This document shows, one piece after another, positions 16,182 through 25,256 of a stretch of 64,000 bases of DNA. Source of the DNA: Roseburia sp. (GTDB lineage Bacteria; Bacillota; Clostridia; Lachnospirales; Lachnospiraceae); assembly GCA_019421345.1 (NCBI GenBank), contig JAHZFL010000010.1, positions 1 to 64,000 on the forward strand. Direction: 5' to 3'. The translations under genes were made by a program, and so were the position numbers. The first letter of the stretch is position 1, and each line of letters opens with the position of its first letter. The notes below the pieces were generated by a model. The model had not been told where the DNA came from and did not search any database. It was given only the letters and a program-made list of their open reading frames with translations.

Positions 16182-17057
16182 ATGAGCAAGGTAGCAATTG
16201 TATCTGACAGTAATAGCGGAATTACACAGGAGGAAGCGAAGGCGCTTGGCGTGACGATTTTGCCGATGCCGTTTTTTGTAGGCGATAAGACCTATTATGA
16301 GGATATTGATTTAAATCAGGACGAGTTCTATCAGATGCTGAAGCAGGATGCGAATATTTCAACCTCGATGCCTCTCGTGGGAAATGTGACTGACACATGG
16401 GAGGAATTGCTGCAGGAGTATGATGAGGTTGTGCATATTCCGATGTCATCCGGTCTAAGCGGTTCCTGTGAGACAGCCATGATGCTTTCGCAGGAGTATG
16501 AGGGCAGGGTACAGGTAGTGAATAATCAGCGGATTTCCGTGACGCAGCGACAGTCTGTTCTTGATGCAAAGGCGCTTGCCGGACAGGGCAGGGGGGCGAA
16601 GGAAATTCGTGAGATTTTGGAGCGTGAGAAGCTTAATTCTTCGATCTATATTATGGTCGATACGCTTTCTTATTTAAAGAAGGGCGGAAGGATCACGCCG
16701 GCGGCTGCGGCAATCGGCACACTGTTAAAGCTAAAGCCGGTGCTTCAGATTCAGGGCGAAAAATTAGATGCATTCGCAAAGGCGCGTACGGTAAAACAGG
16801 CAAAGAGCCTGATGATCGATGCGATGAAGAATGATTTTGAAAATCGTTTTATGGATCGGGCGGGAGAGCATATGTATCTGGAAATGGCATATACCTATGA
16901 CCGCGCGGCGGCGGAGGCATTTTATGCAGAGGTGCAGGAGGCTTTTCCGGGTATGGAGATTGTGATGAATCCACTGTCGTTGAGCGTGTCGTGCCACATT
17001 GGTCCGGGTGCGCTTGCAATCGCCTGCTCCAAGAAGATACCGGAGCTGGAAGCATAG
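16182..17057 (+). CDS. DegV family fatty-acid-binding protein
   Basis: A 291-residue DegV protein. These bind a fatty acid between two alpha/beta domains and supply it to fatty acid kinase (FakB role). Motifs: VSDSNSGIT at the N-terminus, STSMPLVGN near 60, MSSGLSGSCETA near 88-99 for the carboxylate, and MVDTLSYLKKGGRI. GGGAGG precedes the ATG. It shares a transcript with mgsA and ends at a strong hairpin. The specific lipid is unknown. Confidence 0.9.
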   Translation: MSKVAIVSDSNSGITQEEAKALGVTILPMPFFVGDKTYYEDIDLNQDEFYQMLKQDANISTSMPLVGNVTDTWEELLQEYDEVVHIPMSSGLSGSCETAMMLSQEYEGRVQVVNNQRISVTQRQSVLDAKALAGQGRGAKEIREILEREKLNSSIYIMVDTLSYLKKGGRITPAAAAIGTLLKLKPVLQIQGEKLDAFAKARTVKQAKSLMIDAMKNDFENRFMDRAGEHMYLEMAYTYDRAAAEAFYAEVQEAFPGMEIVMNPLSLSVSCHIGPGALAIACSKKIPELEA

Positions 17058-17098
17058 GAGGAGCGGATCGATAGCTGCGGTGTCAACTGCATGGGAAT

Positions 17099-17140
17099 AG
17101 AAAACCTCCGGCGAGGGTTTACTCTCGCCGGAGGTTTTCT
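17099..17140. terminator. Bidirectional terminator between degV and the MATE gene
   Basis: A perfect 17-bp stem (AGAAAACCTCCGGCGAG and complement) with an eight-base loop; T-runs are produced on both strands, so it can serve degV on + and the MATE gene on -. Confidence 0.88.
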
Positions 17141-17143
17141 GAC

Positions 17144-17182
17144 TGACATAAGAGCGGCACGCGAAGCGTGTCGCTCGTTGTT
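17144..17182. repeat. 39-bp palindromic repeat, copy 3
   Basis: Identical in frame to copy 1 but with GGCAC in the left arm, which restores Watson-Crick pairing to GTGTC. Starts four bases after the terminator stem. The next 85 bp contain a TCATCAGCGACATAGGAGTCGC stretch resembling the inverted GTCGCTGA module of the 132-bp repeat. Confidence 0.85.
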
Positions 17183-17269
17183 TTGCAGGGTACGGGGGAT
17201 CTAAGTAACCGATCCCTTGATCTGTCCAAGCTTGTCTTTGCTGCGCTGTCATCAGCGACATAGGAGTCG

Positions 17270-18613
17270 CTATGCTTCCGGAAATTGCCGCATTTTCTTT
17301 CGCTTCCAAAGCAGATAGGTAATGAGCAGCGGAAGCGCCGCGCCTACCCATGCCGCGGGGTCTGCAAAGCAGACGCCGAAGAAGCCTGCACTCTTAGGGA
17401 TCAGTGCAATAACGGCAAAGCGGCACAAAAGCTCGACGGCGCCGGAGAGCATGGGAACCAATCCCTCATTGAGCCCCTGCAGGGCGTTGCGGTATAGGAA
17501 GATCATGGCAAGGGGCAGGAAGAACCCGCTTGCGATGATCAGGTACTGCATGGCATAAGTAAAAATCTCCTCGGATGGATTTGATACGAACCAGCCCACG
17601 ATAGATCTGCCGCCAAGGATGCAGATTGCGGCGGCAACCGCAGCAGCGGCAAGGCACAGAAAGAAACCCTGACGCATTCCTTCATAGATGCGCTTGTATT
17701 TTCCGGCGCCGAGGTTTTGCCCGCAGTAGGTAGCCAGCGCCGTGCCGAGCGTGGGCATGGTCTGCGTCGCGATATTGTTTACCTTGGAGGCTGCGGTGAA
17801 GGCGGCAACAACGCTTGAGCCAAAGACGTTGACGGCGCTTTGCATAATCATTGTGCCGACTGCCGTGATCGAATAGTTGAGCGCCATCGGTATGCCGATG
17901 GCGAGCATTTTACGAATACCGATAAAATCCAGATAATAATCTCTGGAGGAAGTCCGCAAAATATCAAATTTATAAAACATGTAAAAAAAGCAGAGTACGG
18001 CAGACACGCCCTGTGAGATAATCGTTGCATAGGCGGCGCCCGCTGTGCCAAGCTTTACGTTTACGATCAGGAATATATCGAGCACGATATTTAAAACGGA
18101 GGAGAGGATCAAAAAGTAAAGCGGCGTTTTGCTGTCCCCGATCCCGCGCAGGATACCGGAGAGCACGTTGTAGAGCATCGTAAGGATAATGCCCGCAAAG
18201 ATGACTTTGATATAGGCATCCGCCATGCCGATAATATTTTCCGGTGTATGCATCCACAGGAGAAGCTCTCTGGAAGCCGCGACAGTCGGTACGGTAAGGA
18301 TCACGGACACGACCACCGTAAGCATCAGGGAGAGTGCCACATAATGCTTTAAAAGAGGAAAATCCTTTGCGCCGAAGGCATGGGAGATCATAACGCCAAA
18401 GCCCTGTGCGATCCCGTTGGCAAAGCCAAGCACAAGAAACATCAGACAACCGGTAGAACCAACGGCAGCAAGCGCTTCTTCGCCGAGGTATCTGCCGACG
18501 ATGATCGTGTCGACCATATTGTAAAACTGCTGAAACAAATTTCCGAGAAGCACCGGAATGGAAAAGAAAAGAATCATTTTTAAGGGGCTGCCGGATGTCA
18601 TATCTTTTGTCAT
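17270..18613 (-). CDS. MATE family efflux transporter
   Basis: A 447-residue membrane protein with about 12 hydrophobic helices, homologous to Na+ or H+ coupled MATE exporters of drugs and metabolites. Typical early blocks are ILFFSIPVLLGNLFQQFYNMVDTI's core PVLLGNLFQQFYN and GRYLGEEALAAVG. The start at 18613 (MTKDMTSGSP) follows AGGAGGAGA; an upstream in-frame ATG has no such site. It diverges from the LysR gene with 142 bp between starts, the classic layout of a transporter controlled by its neighbouring regulator. Substrate unknown. Confidence 0.92.
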   Translation of the reverse strand: MTKDMTSGSPLKMILFFSIPVLLGNLFQQFYNMVDTIIVGRYLGEEALAAVGSTGCLMFLVLGFANGIAQGFGVMISHAFGAKDFPLLKHYVALSLMLTVVVSVILTVPTVAASRELLLWMHTPENIIGMADAYIKVIFAGIILTMLYNVLSGILRGIGDSKTPLYFLILSSVLNIVLDIFLIVNVKLGTAGAAYATIISQGVSAVLCFFYMFYKFDILRTSSRDYYLDFIGIRKMLAIGIPMALNYSITAVGTMIMQSAVNVFGSSVVAAFTAASKVNNIATQTMPTLGTALATYCGQNLGAGKYKRIYEGMRQGFFLCLAAAAVAAAICILGGRSIVGWFVSNPSEEIFTYAMQYLIIASGFFLPLAMIFLYRNALQGLNEGLVPMLSGAVELLCRFAVIALIPKSAGFFGVCFADPAAWVGAALPLLITYLLWKRKKMRQFPEA

Positions 18614-18755
18614 TGGATTGCGTCTCCTCCTGTTCTCTGTTATAGTAAAAAAGAATGGCAAAGCATTCATCGCGTAGATAGTATACTGGATATGAGTGGA
18701 AAAAACAATTTATTTTTGCTTGAAAATAATACTTTTTTCCCAGAAAAGGAAAGCA

Positions 18756-19667
18756 ATGGATATTAGTCTGGAATATTATAGGATTTTTTATTATGTGGCA
18801 AACTATAAAAGTATTACGCTGGCAGCGCAGCAGCTTTCCATCTCGCAGCCTGCGGTAAGTCAGGCGGTCAAGCATTTGGAGCACGCCGCCGCGTGCACGC
18901 TGTTCGTGCGGACCTCAAAGGGCGTGCGCCTGACAAAGGAGGGCGAGATGCTCTATTCCTATGTGGCGCGCGGATATGAGACGATTCGCTCCGGGGAGCG
19001 GAGACTGTCTGAGATGTTAAATCTGGTGCAGGGAGAAATCTGCATCGGGGCAAGCGATATGACGTTAAAATATTATCTGCTGCCTTATCTGGAGGCGTTT
19101 CATGAGCGCTATCCGGGGATTCGCGTCAAGGTGACGAATGCGCCTACGCCGGAGACGCTTGGACATCTAAGCGAGGGAAAGATTGATTTTGGGATCATCA
19201 GTACACCGGCAAAGGTGCATCCGCAGATTTGCGTACAGCCGGTGCGGCAGGTGCAGGATGTGTTTGTCGCGGGCAGAAAGTTTCGTGAGCTTTTGGGCAG
19301 ACAGCTTTCCTATCAGGAGCTGATGCAGCTTCCTGTTATGTGTCTGGAGGGAAATACGACGACAAGAAAATATGTAGAGGCATTTTTGGCGGAGGAATCC
19401 GTCTGTCTTTGTCCTGAATTTGAATTGGCGACGAGCGATATGCTCGTACAGTTTGCACTCCGTAATCTTGGGATTGCCAGTGTTGTGCGTGATTTTGCAG
19501 AGGATTATCTAAAAAAGGGGGAGCTGTTTGTGCTTGCGTTTGCACGGACGATTCCGGCAAGGTCACTTGCGATTGTGACAGATGCACGGATTCCAATCTC
19601 TGCGGCAGCTAAAACACTGCTGGGCTTTCTTGGGCAGGAGGAATCTTTGCATAAAAAACAATTATGA
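18756..19667 (+). CDS. LysR-type transcriptional regulator
   Basis: A 303-residue LTTR. The winged-helix region is clear (YKSITLAAQQLSISQPAVSQ at residues 18-37), followed by the effector-binding Rossmann-like domain starting EICIGASDMTLKYYLLPYLE's core GASDMTLKYY. ATG 18756 follows AAAGGAAAG; the frame open from 18696 is leader. It is divergent from the MATE pump and likely regulates it and itself in response to a small molecule. A TTTACTT/TATAAT promoter for purA begins right after its end. Confidence 0.92.
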   Translation: MDISLEYYRIFYYVANYKSITLAAQQLSISQPAVSQAVKHLEHAAACTLFVRTSKGVRLTKEGEMLYSYVARGYETIRSGERRLSEMLNLVQGEICIGASDMTLKYYLLPYLEAFHERYPGIRVKVTNAPTPETLGHLSEGKIDFGIISTPAKVHPQICVQPVRQVQDVFVAGRKFRELLGRQLSYQELMQLPVMCLEGNTTTRKYVEAFLAEESVCLCPEFELATSDMLVQFALRNLGIASVVRDFAEDYLKKGELFVLAFARTIPARSLAIVTDARIPISAAAKTLLGFLGQEESLHKKQL

Positions 19668-19687
19668 AAAATATAATAAAGATTAAT

Positions 19688-19716
19688 TTTACTTATGTGA
19701 AGCTTTTGGCTATAAT
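19688..19716 (+). promoter_or_regulatory. purA promoter
   Basis: TTTACT (19688) and TATAAT (19711), 17-bp spacer, 32 nt before the ATG. No purine riboswitch fold is visible in this short leader. Confidence 0.7.
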
Positions 19717-19748
19717 CAATGCGTAAAAATAAGCAGGAGGACAATTAA

Positions 19749-21029
19749 ATGGTAAAAGCAGTCGTTGGAGCCAACTGGGGCGATGAGGGAAAAGGGAAGA
19801 TCACCGATATGCTCGCGAAGGAGGCGGATATTATCGTGCGCTTTCAGGGCGGGGCAAACGCCGGACATACCATTGTCAACAATTACGGAAAGTTTGCACT
19901 TCATACCTTGCCGTCAGGAGTATTCTACGGGCACACAACAAGCGTGATCGGAAATGGCATGGCATTAAATATTCCGGTGCTCTTTGCGGAGATCCGCTCT
20001 ATCGTGGATCAGGGTGTGCCGGCGCCAAAGATTCTCGTTTCCGATCGTGCGCAGATCGTCATGCCGTATCACATTTTGTTTGACCAGTATGAGGAGGAGC
20101 GTCTCGGAGGGAGATCGTTTGGCTCGACAAAATCAGGGATTGCGCCATTTTATTCAGATAAATACGCAAAAATCGGTTTTCAGGTCAGTGAGCTGTTTGA
20201 TGAGGAGCTTTTAAGGGAGAAGGTCGTGCGCGTGGCGGAGACGAAAAATGTTTTGCTGGAGCATTTGTATCATAAGCCGCTGCTTTCGGCGGAGGAGCTG
20301 CTTGAAACGCTGCACGGGTATCGGGAGATGATAGCGCCTTATGTCTGTGATGTGTCGGCATACTTAAATCAGGCGATCAGAGACGGAAAGACAATTTTAT
20401 TGGAGGGGCAGCTTGGTACCCTAAAGGACCCAGACCACGGCATCTATCCGATGGTGACCTCCTCCTCAACGCTGGCAGCATATGGCGCGATCGGAGCGGG
20501 AGTGCCGCCTTATGAGATACGTCAGATCGTGACGGTATGTAAGGCATATTCGTCTGCCGTGGGTGCGGGGGCTTTTGTCAGTGAGATTTTCGGAGCGGAA
20601 GCGGATGAGCTGCGCAGACGCGGCGGAGACGGCGGAGAGTACGGCGCGACAACCGGGCGGCCGCGCCGCATGGGCTGGTTTGACTGTGTGGCAAGCAAAT
20701 ACGGCTGCCGCCTGCAAGGAACAACGGATGTGGCGTTTACCGTGCTGGATGTGCTTGGCTATCTGGAGGAGATTCCCGTCTGCGTCGGTTATGAGATTGA
20801 CGGAGAGGTGACAACGGAATTTCCAACGACGGCAAGGCTCTCCAAGGCAAAGCCTGTGTTAAAGACGCTGCCGGGCTGGAAATGCGAGATTCGGGGAATC
20901 AAGCGCTATGAGGATCTGCCCCCAAATTGCAGAAATTATGTGGAGTTTGTCGAGGAGCAGATTGGTTATCCGATCACAATGATCTCTAACGGACCGGGAC
21001 GCGACGATATTATTTATCGTGAGAAATAA
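19749..21029 (+). CDS. purA: Adenylosuccinate synthetase
   Basis: A 426-residue enzyme joining IMP and aspartate with GTP, the first committed step to AMP. The GTP/IMP loop GANWGDEGKGKITD is at the N-terminus and GDGGEYGATTGRPRRMGWFD, the IMP and GTP contact region, near residue 293. Length is normal. The ATG follows AGCAGGAGG. A HAD phosphatase gene follows after 13 nt and probably shares the transcript. Confidence 0.97.
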   Translation: MVKAVVGANWGDEGKGKITDMLAKEADIIVRFQGGANAGHTIVNNYGKFALHTLPSGVFYGHTTSVIGNGMALNIPVLFAEIRSIVDQGVPAPKILVSDRAQIVMPYHILFDQYEEERLGGRSFGSTKSGIAPFYSDKYAKIGFQVSELFDEELLREKVVRVAETKNVLLEHLYHKPLLSAEELLETLHGYREMIAPYVCDVSAYLNQAIRDGKTILLEGQLGTLKDPDHGIYPMVTSSSTLAAYGAIGAGVPPYEIRQIVTVCKAYSSAVGAGAFVSEIFGAEADELRRRGGDGGEYGATTGRPRRMGWFDCVASKYGCRLQGTTDVAFTVLDVLGYLEEIPVCVGYEIDGEVTTEFPTTARLSKAKPVLKTLPGWKCEIRGIKRYEDLPPNCRNYVEFVEEQIGYPITMISNGPGRDDIIYREK

Positions 21030-21042
21030 AGGAAGGGAACGG

Positions 21043-21651
21043 ATGATAAAAAATATAATTTTAGACGTTGGCAAGGTACTCGTGGAGTGGGATACGGAGT
21101 ACGCCTTTCGGAAAATGGGATTTGACGAGGAGACGAGGCGTGCAGTCGCGGCTGCGACTGTCGCCTCGCCGGATTGGAACGAGCTTGACAGAAGTCTGCT
21201 AAGCGATGAGGAGCTGCTGGAAAAAATGATTGGAAATGCACCCGAATATGAGCGGGAGATCCGTATGGTCTGGGAGAATATTTCCCTGCCGATCTGGCAG
21301 TACGACTATGTAAGACCGTGGATCATGGCGATGAAGAACAAGGGGTATCGCGTATATATCCTGTCAAATTACAGTCACTATACCTATGAGAATACAAAAG
21401 AGGCATTATCGTTTTTGGAGGATGTGGACGGCGCGCTGTTTTCTTTCGAGGTTCATCAGATAAAGCCGGAGGCGGAAATCTACCGGTCCCTTCTTTCCAA
21501 ATATCAGCTAGATGCCGCAGAGTGTCTCTTTTTGGACGACCGGCAGGAAAATATTGATGCGGCGGAGGCACAGGGAATAAGCGGCATACGCTTTACGGGG
21601 TATGAGGACGCGTTAAGAGAGCTGCAGCGGCGCGGCATAGTGCTTGGTTAG
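21043..21651 (+). CDS. HAD superfamily hydrolase
   Basis: A 202-residue haloacid-dehalogenase-type phosphatase. Motif I is IILDVGKVLVEW (only the first aspartate is present; the usual DxD is DVG), motif II VYILSNYS, the lysine in HQIKPEAEIY, and motif IV FLDDRQENIDAA. The missing second aspartate in motif I occurs in the YihX-like branch and can alter activity. ATG 21043 follows GGAAGGGAACGG. It sits 13 nt after purA and overlaps the 3' end of a convergent small gene by four bases. Substrate unknown. Confidence 0.85.
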   Translation: MIKNIILDVGKVLVEWDTEYAFRKMGFDEETRRAVAAATVASPDWNELDRSLLSDEELLEKMIGNAPEYEREIRMVWENISLPIWQYDYVRPWIMAMKNKGYRVYILSNYSHYTYENTKEALSFLEDVDGALFSFEVHQIKPEAEIYRSLLSKYQLDAAECLFLDDRQENIDAAEAQGISGIRFTGYEDALRELQRRGIVLG

Positions 21652-21866
21652 GCGGAAGGATCATCATCATCCTTTTTCTGAAATCTCCGGTAGAGAAAGG
21701 AATAAAGCCAAAGAAGCGTCGGTATGACGACTGTGGCATAAAGTGAGGCAGTCACAAGCTGCATGACGTTTTCCTGCGCGAAAAGCGCGCACAGGAGTGT
21801 GGAGAGGTAAAGTCCTAAAAGTAAGATAACTCCGAGTATGGAAAGAATTTGTTTTATTTTTTTCAT
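21648..21866 (-). CDS. Small two-helix membrane protein
   Basis: A 72-residue hypothetical with two hydrophobic segments (about 8-28 and 38-58) and a basic then acidic tail (RRFQKKDDDDPSA). AAGGAGA precedes the ATG. I do not recognise a family. It converges on the HAD gene. Just upstream, at 21886-21914, a perfect 9-bp GTGCCGCCG stem with an 11-nt loop lies in its 5' leader. Confidence 0.65.
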   Translation of the reverse strand: MKKIKQILSILGVILLLGLYLSTLLCALFAQENVMQLVTASLYATVVIPTLLWLYSFLYRRFQKKDDDDPSA

Positions 21867-22009
21867 GATGTCTCCTTATCTTCAGGTGCCGCCGCAAACG
21901 ATCTACGGCGGCACGCTTATCGTCAGCCTTAATCCTAGCGAAAAAAGAATGCCCCGTCAAGGGGAAAGCGCTGCAGAAATGTACAAAGACGTTCCGCCCG
22001 AAAAATGTT

Positions 22010-22038
22010 TTGAAATATGGCGCGGGATTTGTTATAAT
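22010..22038 (+). promoter_or_regulatory. Promoter of the SEC-C/thrS unit
   Basis: TTGAAA (22010) and TATAAT (22033), 17-bp spacer. No T-box features were found in the 80-nt leader before the SEC-C gene. Confidence 0.75.
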
Positions 22039-22124
22039 AGATACTGTATCATTATCCGGGGCAGATGCTTATGTGGCTGTGCGGACAAGGTGCAAATATA
22101 CGAATAGAAATCGAGGAATCAATT

Positions 22125-22640
22125 ATGGCATTATTGGAGCAGTGGCAGAAGGTTGCGTATAATGAGAAGGCTGACAGGGGAGAGCTTCAGAGGTTCTGGC
22201 AGCATTATTTTCTTCTGGAAAAGGGCGTCTATGAGAAGCTTCTTTCCAATCCGGAGGAAAGGGTTGTGGGAACAGTCAAGGAGCTTGCAGACAAATATGA
22301 GCTGAGCGTTATGGAGATGACCGGATTTTTGGACGGAATCAACGACAGTCTGGTAGAGCCGAATCCGATTGATACGATGGAGGAGGACACGGAGGTTTGT
22401 CTTGCTTTTGATAAAGAGAAGTTATATAAGAATATGGTAGATGCAAAGGCGGACTGGCTGTATGAGCTGCCGCAGTGGGAGATGATTTTCGATGAGGAGA
22501 CGCGCCGGAGACTTTATCTGGAGCAGAAGAAATCGGGAACTGTTGTTGTGGGCAAGAAGATCGGAAGAAACGATCCCTGCCCATGCGGAAGCGGCAAGAA
22601 GTACAAGCAGTGCTGCCTGTTAAAGGAGAAGTCGGTATGA
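22125..22640 (+). CDS. SEC-C motif protein
   Basis: A 171-residue, mostly helical acidic protein ending in a SEC-C zinc motif, GRNDPCPCGSGKKYKQCC, close to the C-terminus. In SecA this motif binds zinc and contacts SecB or ribosomes; in stand-alone proteins the partner is generally unknown. ATG 22125 is chosen from the family-like start MALLEQWQKV and a GAGGAA site; the open frame begins earlier at 22065. Its stop overlaps the thrS start (ATGA), so the two are translationally coupled. Confidence 0.85.
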   Translation: MALLEQWQKVAYNEKADRGELQRFWQHYFLLEKGVYEKLLSNPEERVVGTVKELADKYELSVMEMTGFLDGINDSLVEPNPIDTMEEDTEVCLAFDKEKLYKNMVDAKADWLYELPQWEMIFDEETRRRLYLEQKKSGTVVVGKKIGRNDPCPCGSGKKYKQCCLLKEKSV

Positions 22641-24601
22641 AAATCACATTAAAGGACGGCTCCGTCAAGGAGTATGACGGGGCAAAAAGCGTATATGAGA
22701 TCGCGAGGGATATTAGCGAGGGGCTTGCAAGAGCAGCGTGTGCCGGAGAGGTGGACGGTGAGATTGTCGATCTGCGCACGGAGCTATCGTCTGACTGTGA
22801 ATTAAATATCATAACGGTACATGATGAGGAAGGCTTGCGCGTCATCCGTCATACGGCTTCGCATGTGCTGGCACAGGCAGTGAAGCGTCTGTTTCCGGAG
22901 GCGAAGCTGGCAATCGGACCGGCAATTGACGATGGATTTTACTATGATTTTGAGGCGGAGGCTTTTTCCAGAGAGGATTTGGACCGGCTGGAAGCGGAGA
23001 TGAAGAAGATCATCAAGGAAGGAAACGCTCTTTCCCGTTTTGCGCTGCCGCGTGCGGAGGCATTGAAGCTGATGCAGGAGCGCGGAGAGTCATACAAGGT
23101 GGAGCTGATCGAGGAGCTGCCGGAGGATGCTGAAATCTCTTTTTATGATCAGGGCGGGTTTGTCGACCTGTGTGCCGGACCGCATTTGATGAATACAAAG
23201 GGAATTAAGGCGTTTAAGCTTACCTCATCCTCTATGGCATATTGGAGAGGGGATTCCAATAAGGCGCGTCTGCAGCGTATTTACGGAACTGCCTACAATA
23301 AAAAAGAGGACCTGGCGGCGCATTTGGAGCGCATGGAGGATGCAAAGCGGCGTGACCATAATCGTCTCGGACGAGAGATGGGACTCTTTACGACCGTTGA
23401 CGTGATCGGTCAGGGGCTTCCGCTCTTTACACCGAAGGGAACGAAGATGATCATGAAGCTGCAGCGCTGGATCGAAGATCTGGAGGAGCGGGAGTGGGGC
23501 TATGTCCGCACGAGAACGCCTCTGATGGCAAAGTCTGATCTTTATAAGATTTCCGGTCACTGGGATCATTACAGAGAAGGAATGTTTGTCTTAGGGGACG
23601 AGGAGACGGATAAGGAGGTCTTTGCACTCCGTCCGATGACTTGCCCGTTCCAGTATTATGTTTATAAGAGCGAACAGCATTCGTACCGTGATCTGCCGAT
23701 CCGTATGGGAGAGACTTCAACACTGTTCCGTTCGGAGGATTCCGGTGAGATGCATGGATTGACGCGTGTGCGCCAGTTTACGATTTCCGAGGGGCATCTG
23801 ATCGTACGGCCGGATCAGATGATAGAGGAATTTAAGGGATGTCTGGCGCTTGCCAAATATTGTCTTCAGACGCTTGGCGTTGAGGAGGACGTTACCTATC
23901 ATCTTTCCAAGTGGGATCCGAAGAAGCAGGATAAATATATCGGTGCGCCGGAGGTGTGGGAGGAAACACAGCAGCATATGCGGGACATTCTAAAGGAGCT
24001 GGATATTGATTTTGTCGAGGATGAGGGCGAGGCTGCTTTCTATGGTCCGAAGGTGGATATTAATGCGCGTAATGTTTACGGCAAGGATGATACCATGATC
24101 ACGATTCAGTGGGATGCGCTTTTGGCAGAGCAGTTTGATATGTACTTTATCGACGCCAATGGAGAAAAGGTACGTCCGTATATTATCCACAGAACTTCTA
24201 TCGGCTGCTACGAGCGGACACTCGCATGGCTGATCGAAAAATATGCAGGAAAATTCCCGACATGGCTGTGTCCCGAGCAGGTGAGAGTGCTGCCGATTTC
24301 CGATAAGTATGAGGCATATGCGAATGAGGTCTTAAAGGAATTGCAGAGGAACGGAATTGATGCGACTGCAGATCAGCGTTCCGAAAAAATCGGTTTTAAG
24401 ATTCGAGAGGCGCGACTGGATAAGATTCCTTATATGCTCGTTGTCGGACAGCAGGAGGAGGCGGACGGTACTGTTTCTGTCAGAAGCCGTTTTGCCGGAG
24501 ATGAGGGCGTAAAGCCGTTAAAGGAATTTATTTCGGCTGTCTGCGAGGAGATTCGTACGAAGGAAATCCGCAGGGAAGTGCTGCCGGAGGAACAAAAATA
24601 A
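22637..24601 (+). CDS. thrS: Threonyl-tRNA synthetase
   Basis: A 654-residue class II synthetase that loads threonine onto its tRNA. Order: TGS domain (MKITLKDGSVKEY), editing/SAD region with HTASHVLAQA and GFVDLCAGPH, catalytic core, anticodon-binding domain. Zinc ligands appear kept: cysteine in RPMTCPFQ, histidine in ISEGH, histidine in IIHRTS. Several core blocks differ from the E. coli type, for example MGETSTLFRSEDSGEMHG and RQFTISEGH in place of the usual RGFTQDDAH. ATG 22637 overlaps the upstream stop by four bases and follows AAGGAGAAG. A terminator follows. Confidence 0.95.
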   Translation: MKITLKDGSVKEYDGAKSVYEIARDISEGLARAACAGEVDGEIVDLRTELSSDCELNIITVHDEEGLRVIRHTASHVLAQAVKRLFPEAKLAIGPAIDDGFYYDFEAEAFSREDLDRLEAEMKKIIKEGNALSRFALPRAEALKLMQERGESYKVELIEELPEDAEISFYDQGGFVDLCAGPHLMNTKGIKAFKLTSSSMAYWRGDSNKARLQRIYGTAYNKKEDLAAHLERMEDAKRRDHNRLGREMGLFTTVDVIGQGLPLFTPKGTKMIMKLQRWIEDLEEREWGYVRTRTPLMAKSDLYKISGHWDHYREGMFVLGDEETDKEVFALRPMTCPFQYYVYKSEQHSYRDLPIRMGETSTLFRSEDSGEMHGLTRVRQFTISEGHLIVRPDQMIEEFKGCLALAKYCLQTLGVEEDVTYHLSKWDPKKQDKYIGAPEVWEETQQHMRDILKELDIDFVEDEGEAAFYGPKVDINARNVYGKDDTMITIQWDALLAEQFDMYFIDANGEKVRPYIIHRTSIGCYERTLAWLIEKYAGKFPTWLCPEQVRVLPISDKYEAYANEVLKELQRNGIDATADQRSEKIGFKIREARLDKIPYMLVVGQQEEADGTVSVRSRFAGDEGVKPLKEFISAVCEEIRTKEIRREVLPEEQK

Positions 24602-24635
24602 AATCAGAGATGTGCCGTTTTGCGCGCGCTTTGTC

Positions 24636-24682
24636 AAAAAAGAGATTACACATTTAAAAATTGAGGTGTAATCTCTTTTTTT
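24636..24682 (+). terminator. thrS terminator
   Basis: AAAAAAGAGATTACAC pairs with GTGTAATCTCTTTTTT, loop of about 14 nt. The symmetrical A/T-runs could terminate both strands. Confidence 0.93.
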
Positions 24683-24736
24683 GTGGAAATACTAATGATG
24701 CCGGAGCGGCTGTAAAAAAGAAACGGAGGAAGAAAG

Positions 24737-25054
24737 ATGACATTTTTGGATTGTTCGGTAACAGGCTGTGCTTATAATGCGGATAAGTGCTGCTGTAAGG
24801 GAGAGATCAAAGTGCAGGGAAGCGATGCGAAGCACAGCGGCGCGACCTGCTGTGGAAGCTTTCGGGAGCGAACGGGGGACACAGCCGTCAATGCGGCGAA
24901 GCGTATTTCCAAAAGCACCGATGTGGTATGTGAAGCTTGCAACTGTAGGTTTAATGAGGATCAAAAGTGCAGCGCACAGCATATAGGAATTGCCGGAGGA
25001 GAGGCGTGCGATTGTGCGCAGACAGAGTGCGCAAGCTTTTATTGCTGTAAATAA
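24737..25054 (+). CDS. DUF1540 protein with two cysteine-rich repeats
   Basis: A 105-residue protein with 17 cysteines arranged in two DUF1540 units: CSVTGCAYNADKCCCKGEI at the start and CEACNCRFNEDQKCSAQHI after residue 70. Such proteins likely bind zinc or another metal; no enzymatic residues are visible. ATG follows ACGGAGGAAG. It stands alone between the thrS terminator and a GC-rich hairpin at 25078. DUF1540 proteins are common in spore formers, but a spore role is not shown here. Confidence 0.88.
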   Translation: MTFLDCSVTGCAYNADKCCCKGEIKVQGSDAKHSGATCCGSFRERTGDTAVNAAKRISKSTDVVCEACNCRFNEDQKCSAQHIGIAGGEACDCAQTECASFYCCK

Positions 25055-25077
25055 AAGAAGCAGAGTATGTCTGGAGA

Positions 25078-25108
25078 CCTGCGGGGGAGCGGAGCGTTCT
25101 CCCGCAGG
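25078..25108 (+). terminator. GC-rich hairpin after DUF1540 gene
   Basis: CCTGCGGG...CCCGCAGG stem with a GC-rich interior and no T-run; probably a weak terminator. Confidence 0.45.
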
Positions 25109-25145
25109 CTTCACAAAAATTTTACAAATTGATTACAAATTTTGC

Positions 25146-25174
25146 TTGTAATATGGAACTGAACGGAGTACAAT
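25146..25174 (+). promoter_or_regulatory. Possible promoter of the phospholipase-like gene
   Basis: TTGTAA (25146) and TACAAT (25169), 17-bp spacer. The transcript would include the 39-bp repeat in its leader. Confidence 0.5.
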
Positions 25175-25202
25175 AGCTTGGAAAAGTTACAGGTTCTTTT
25201 AT

Positions 25203-25241
25203 TGACACAAGAGTGGCTCGCGAAGCGTGTCGCTCGTTGTT
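25203..25241. repeat. 39-bp palindromic repeat, copy 4, in a 5' leader
   Basis: TGACACAAGAGTGGCTC, loop GCGAAGC, GTGTCGCTCGTTGTT. Unlike the other copies it is not next to a terminator but ends 15 nt before the start codon of the next gene, inside its presumed leader. Confidence 0.85.
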
Positions 25242-25256
25242 TTCAGGGAGGTTGCA

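Noticed and set aside
16764..17351. Reverse-strand frame of 195 codons across the degV end and the MATE end
   Set aside because: It runs through a strong terminator and a repeat and lies opposite a well-supported gene; no family features.
22039..22124. T-box leader for thrS
   Set aside because: No T-box consensus, specifier loop or antiterminator/terminator pair was found upstream of the SEC-C/thrS unit.
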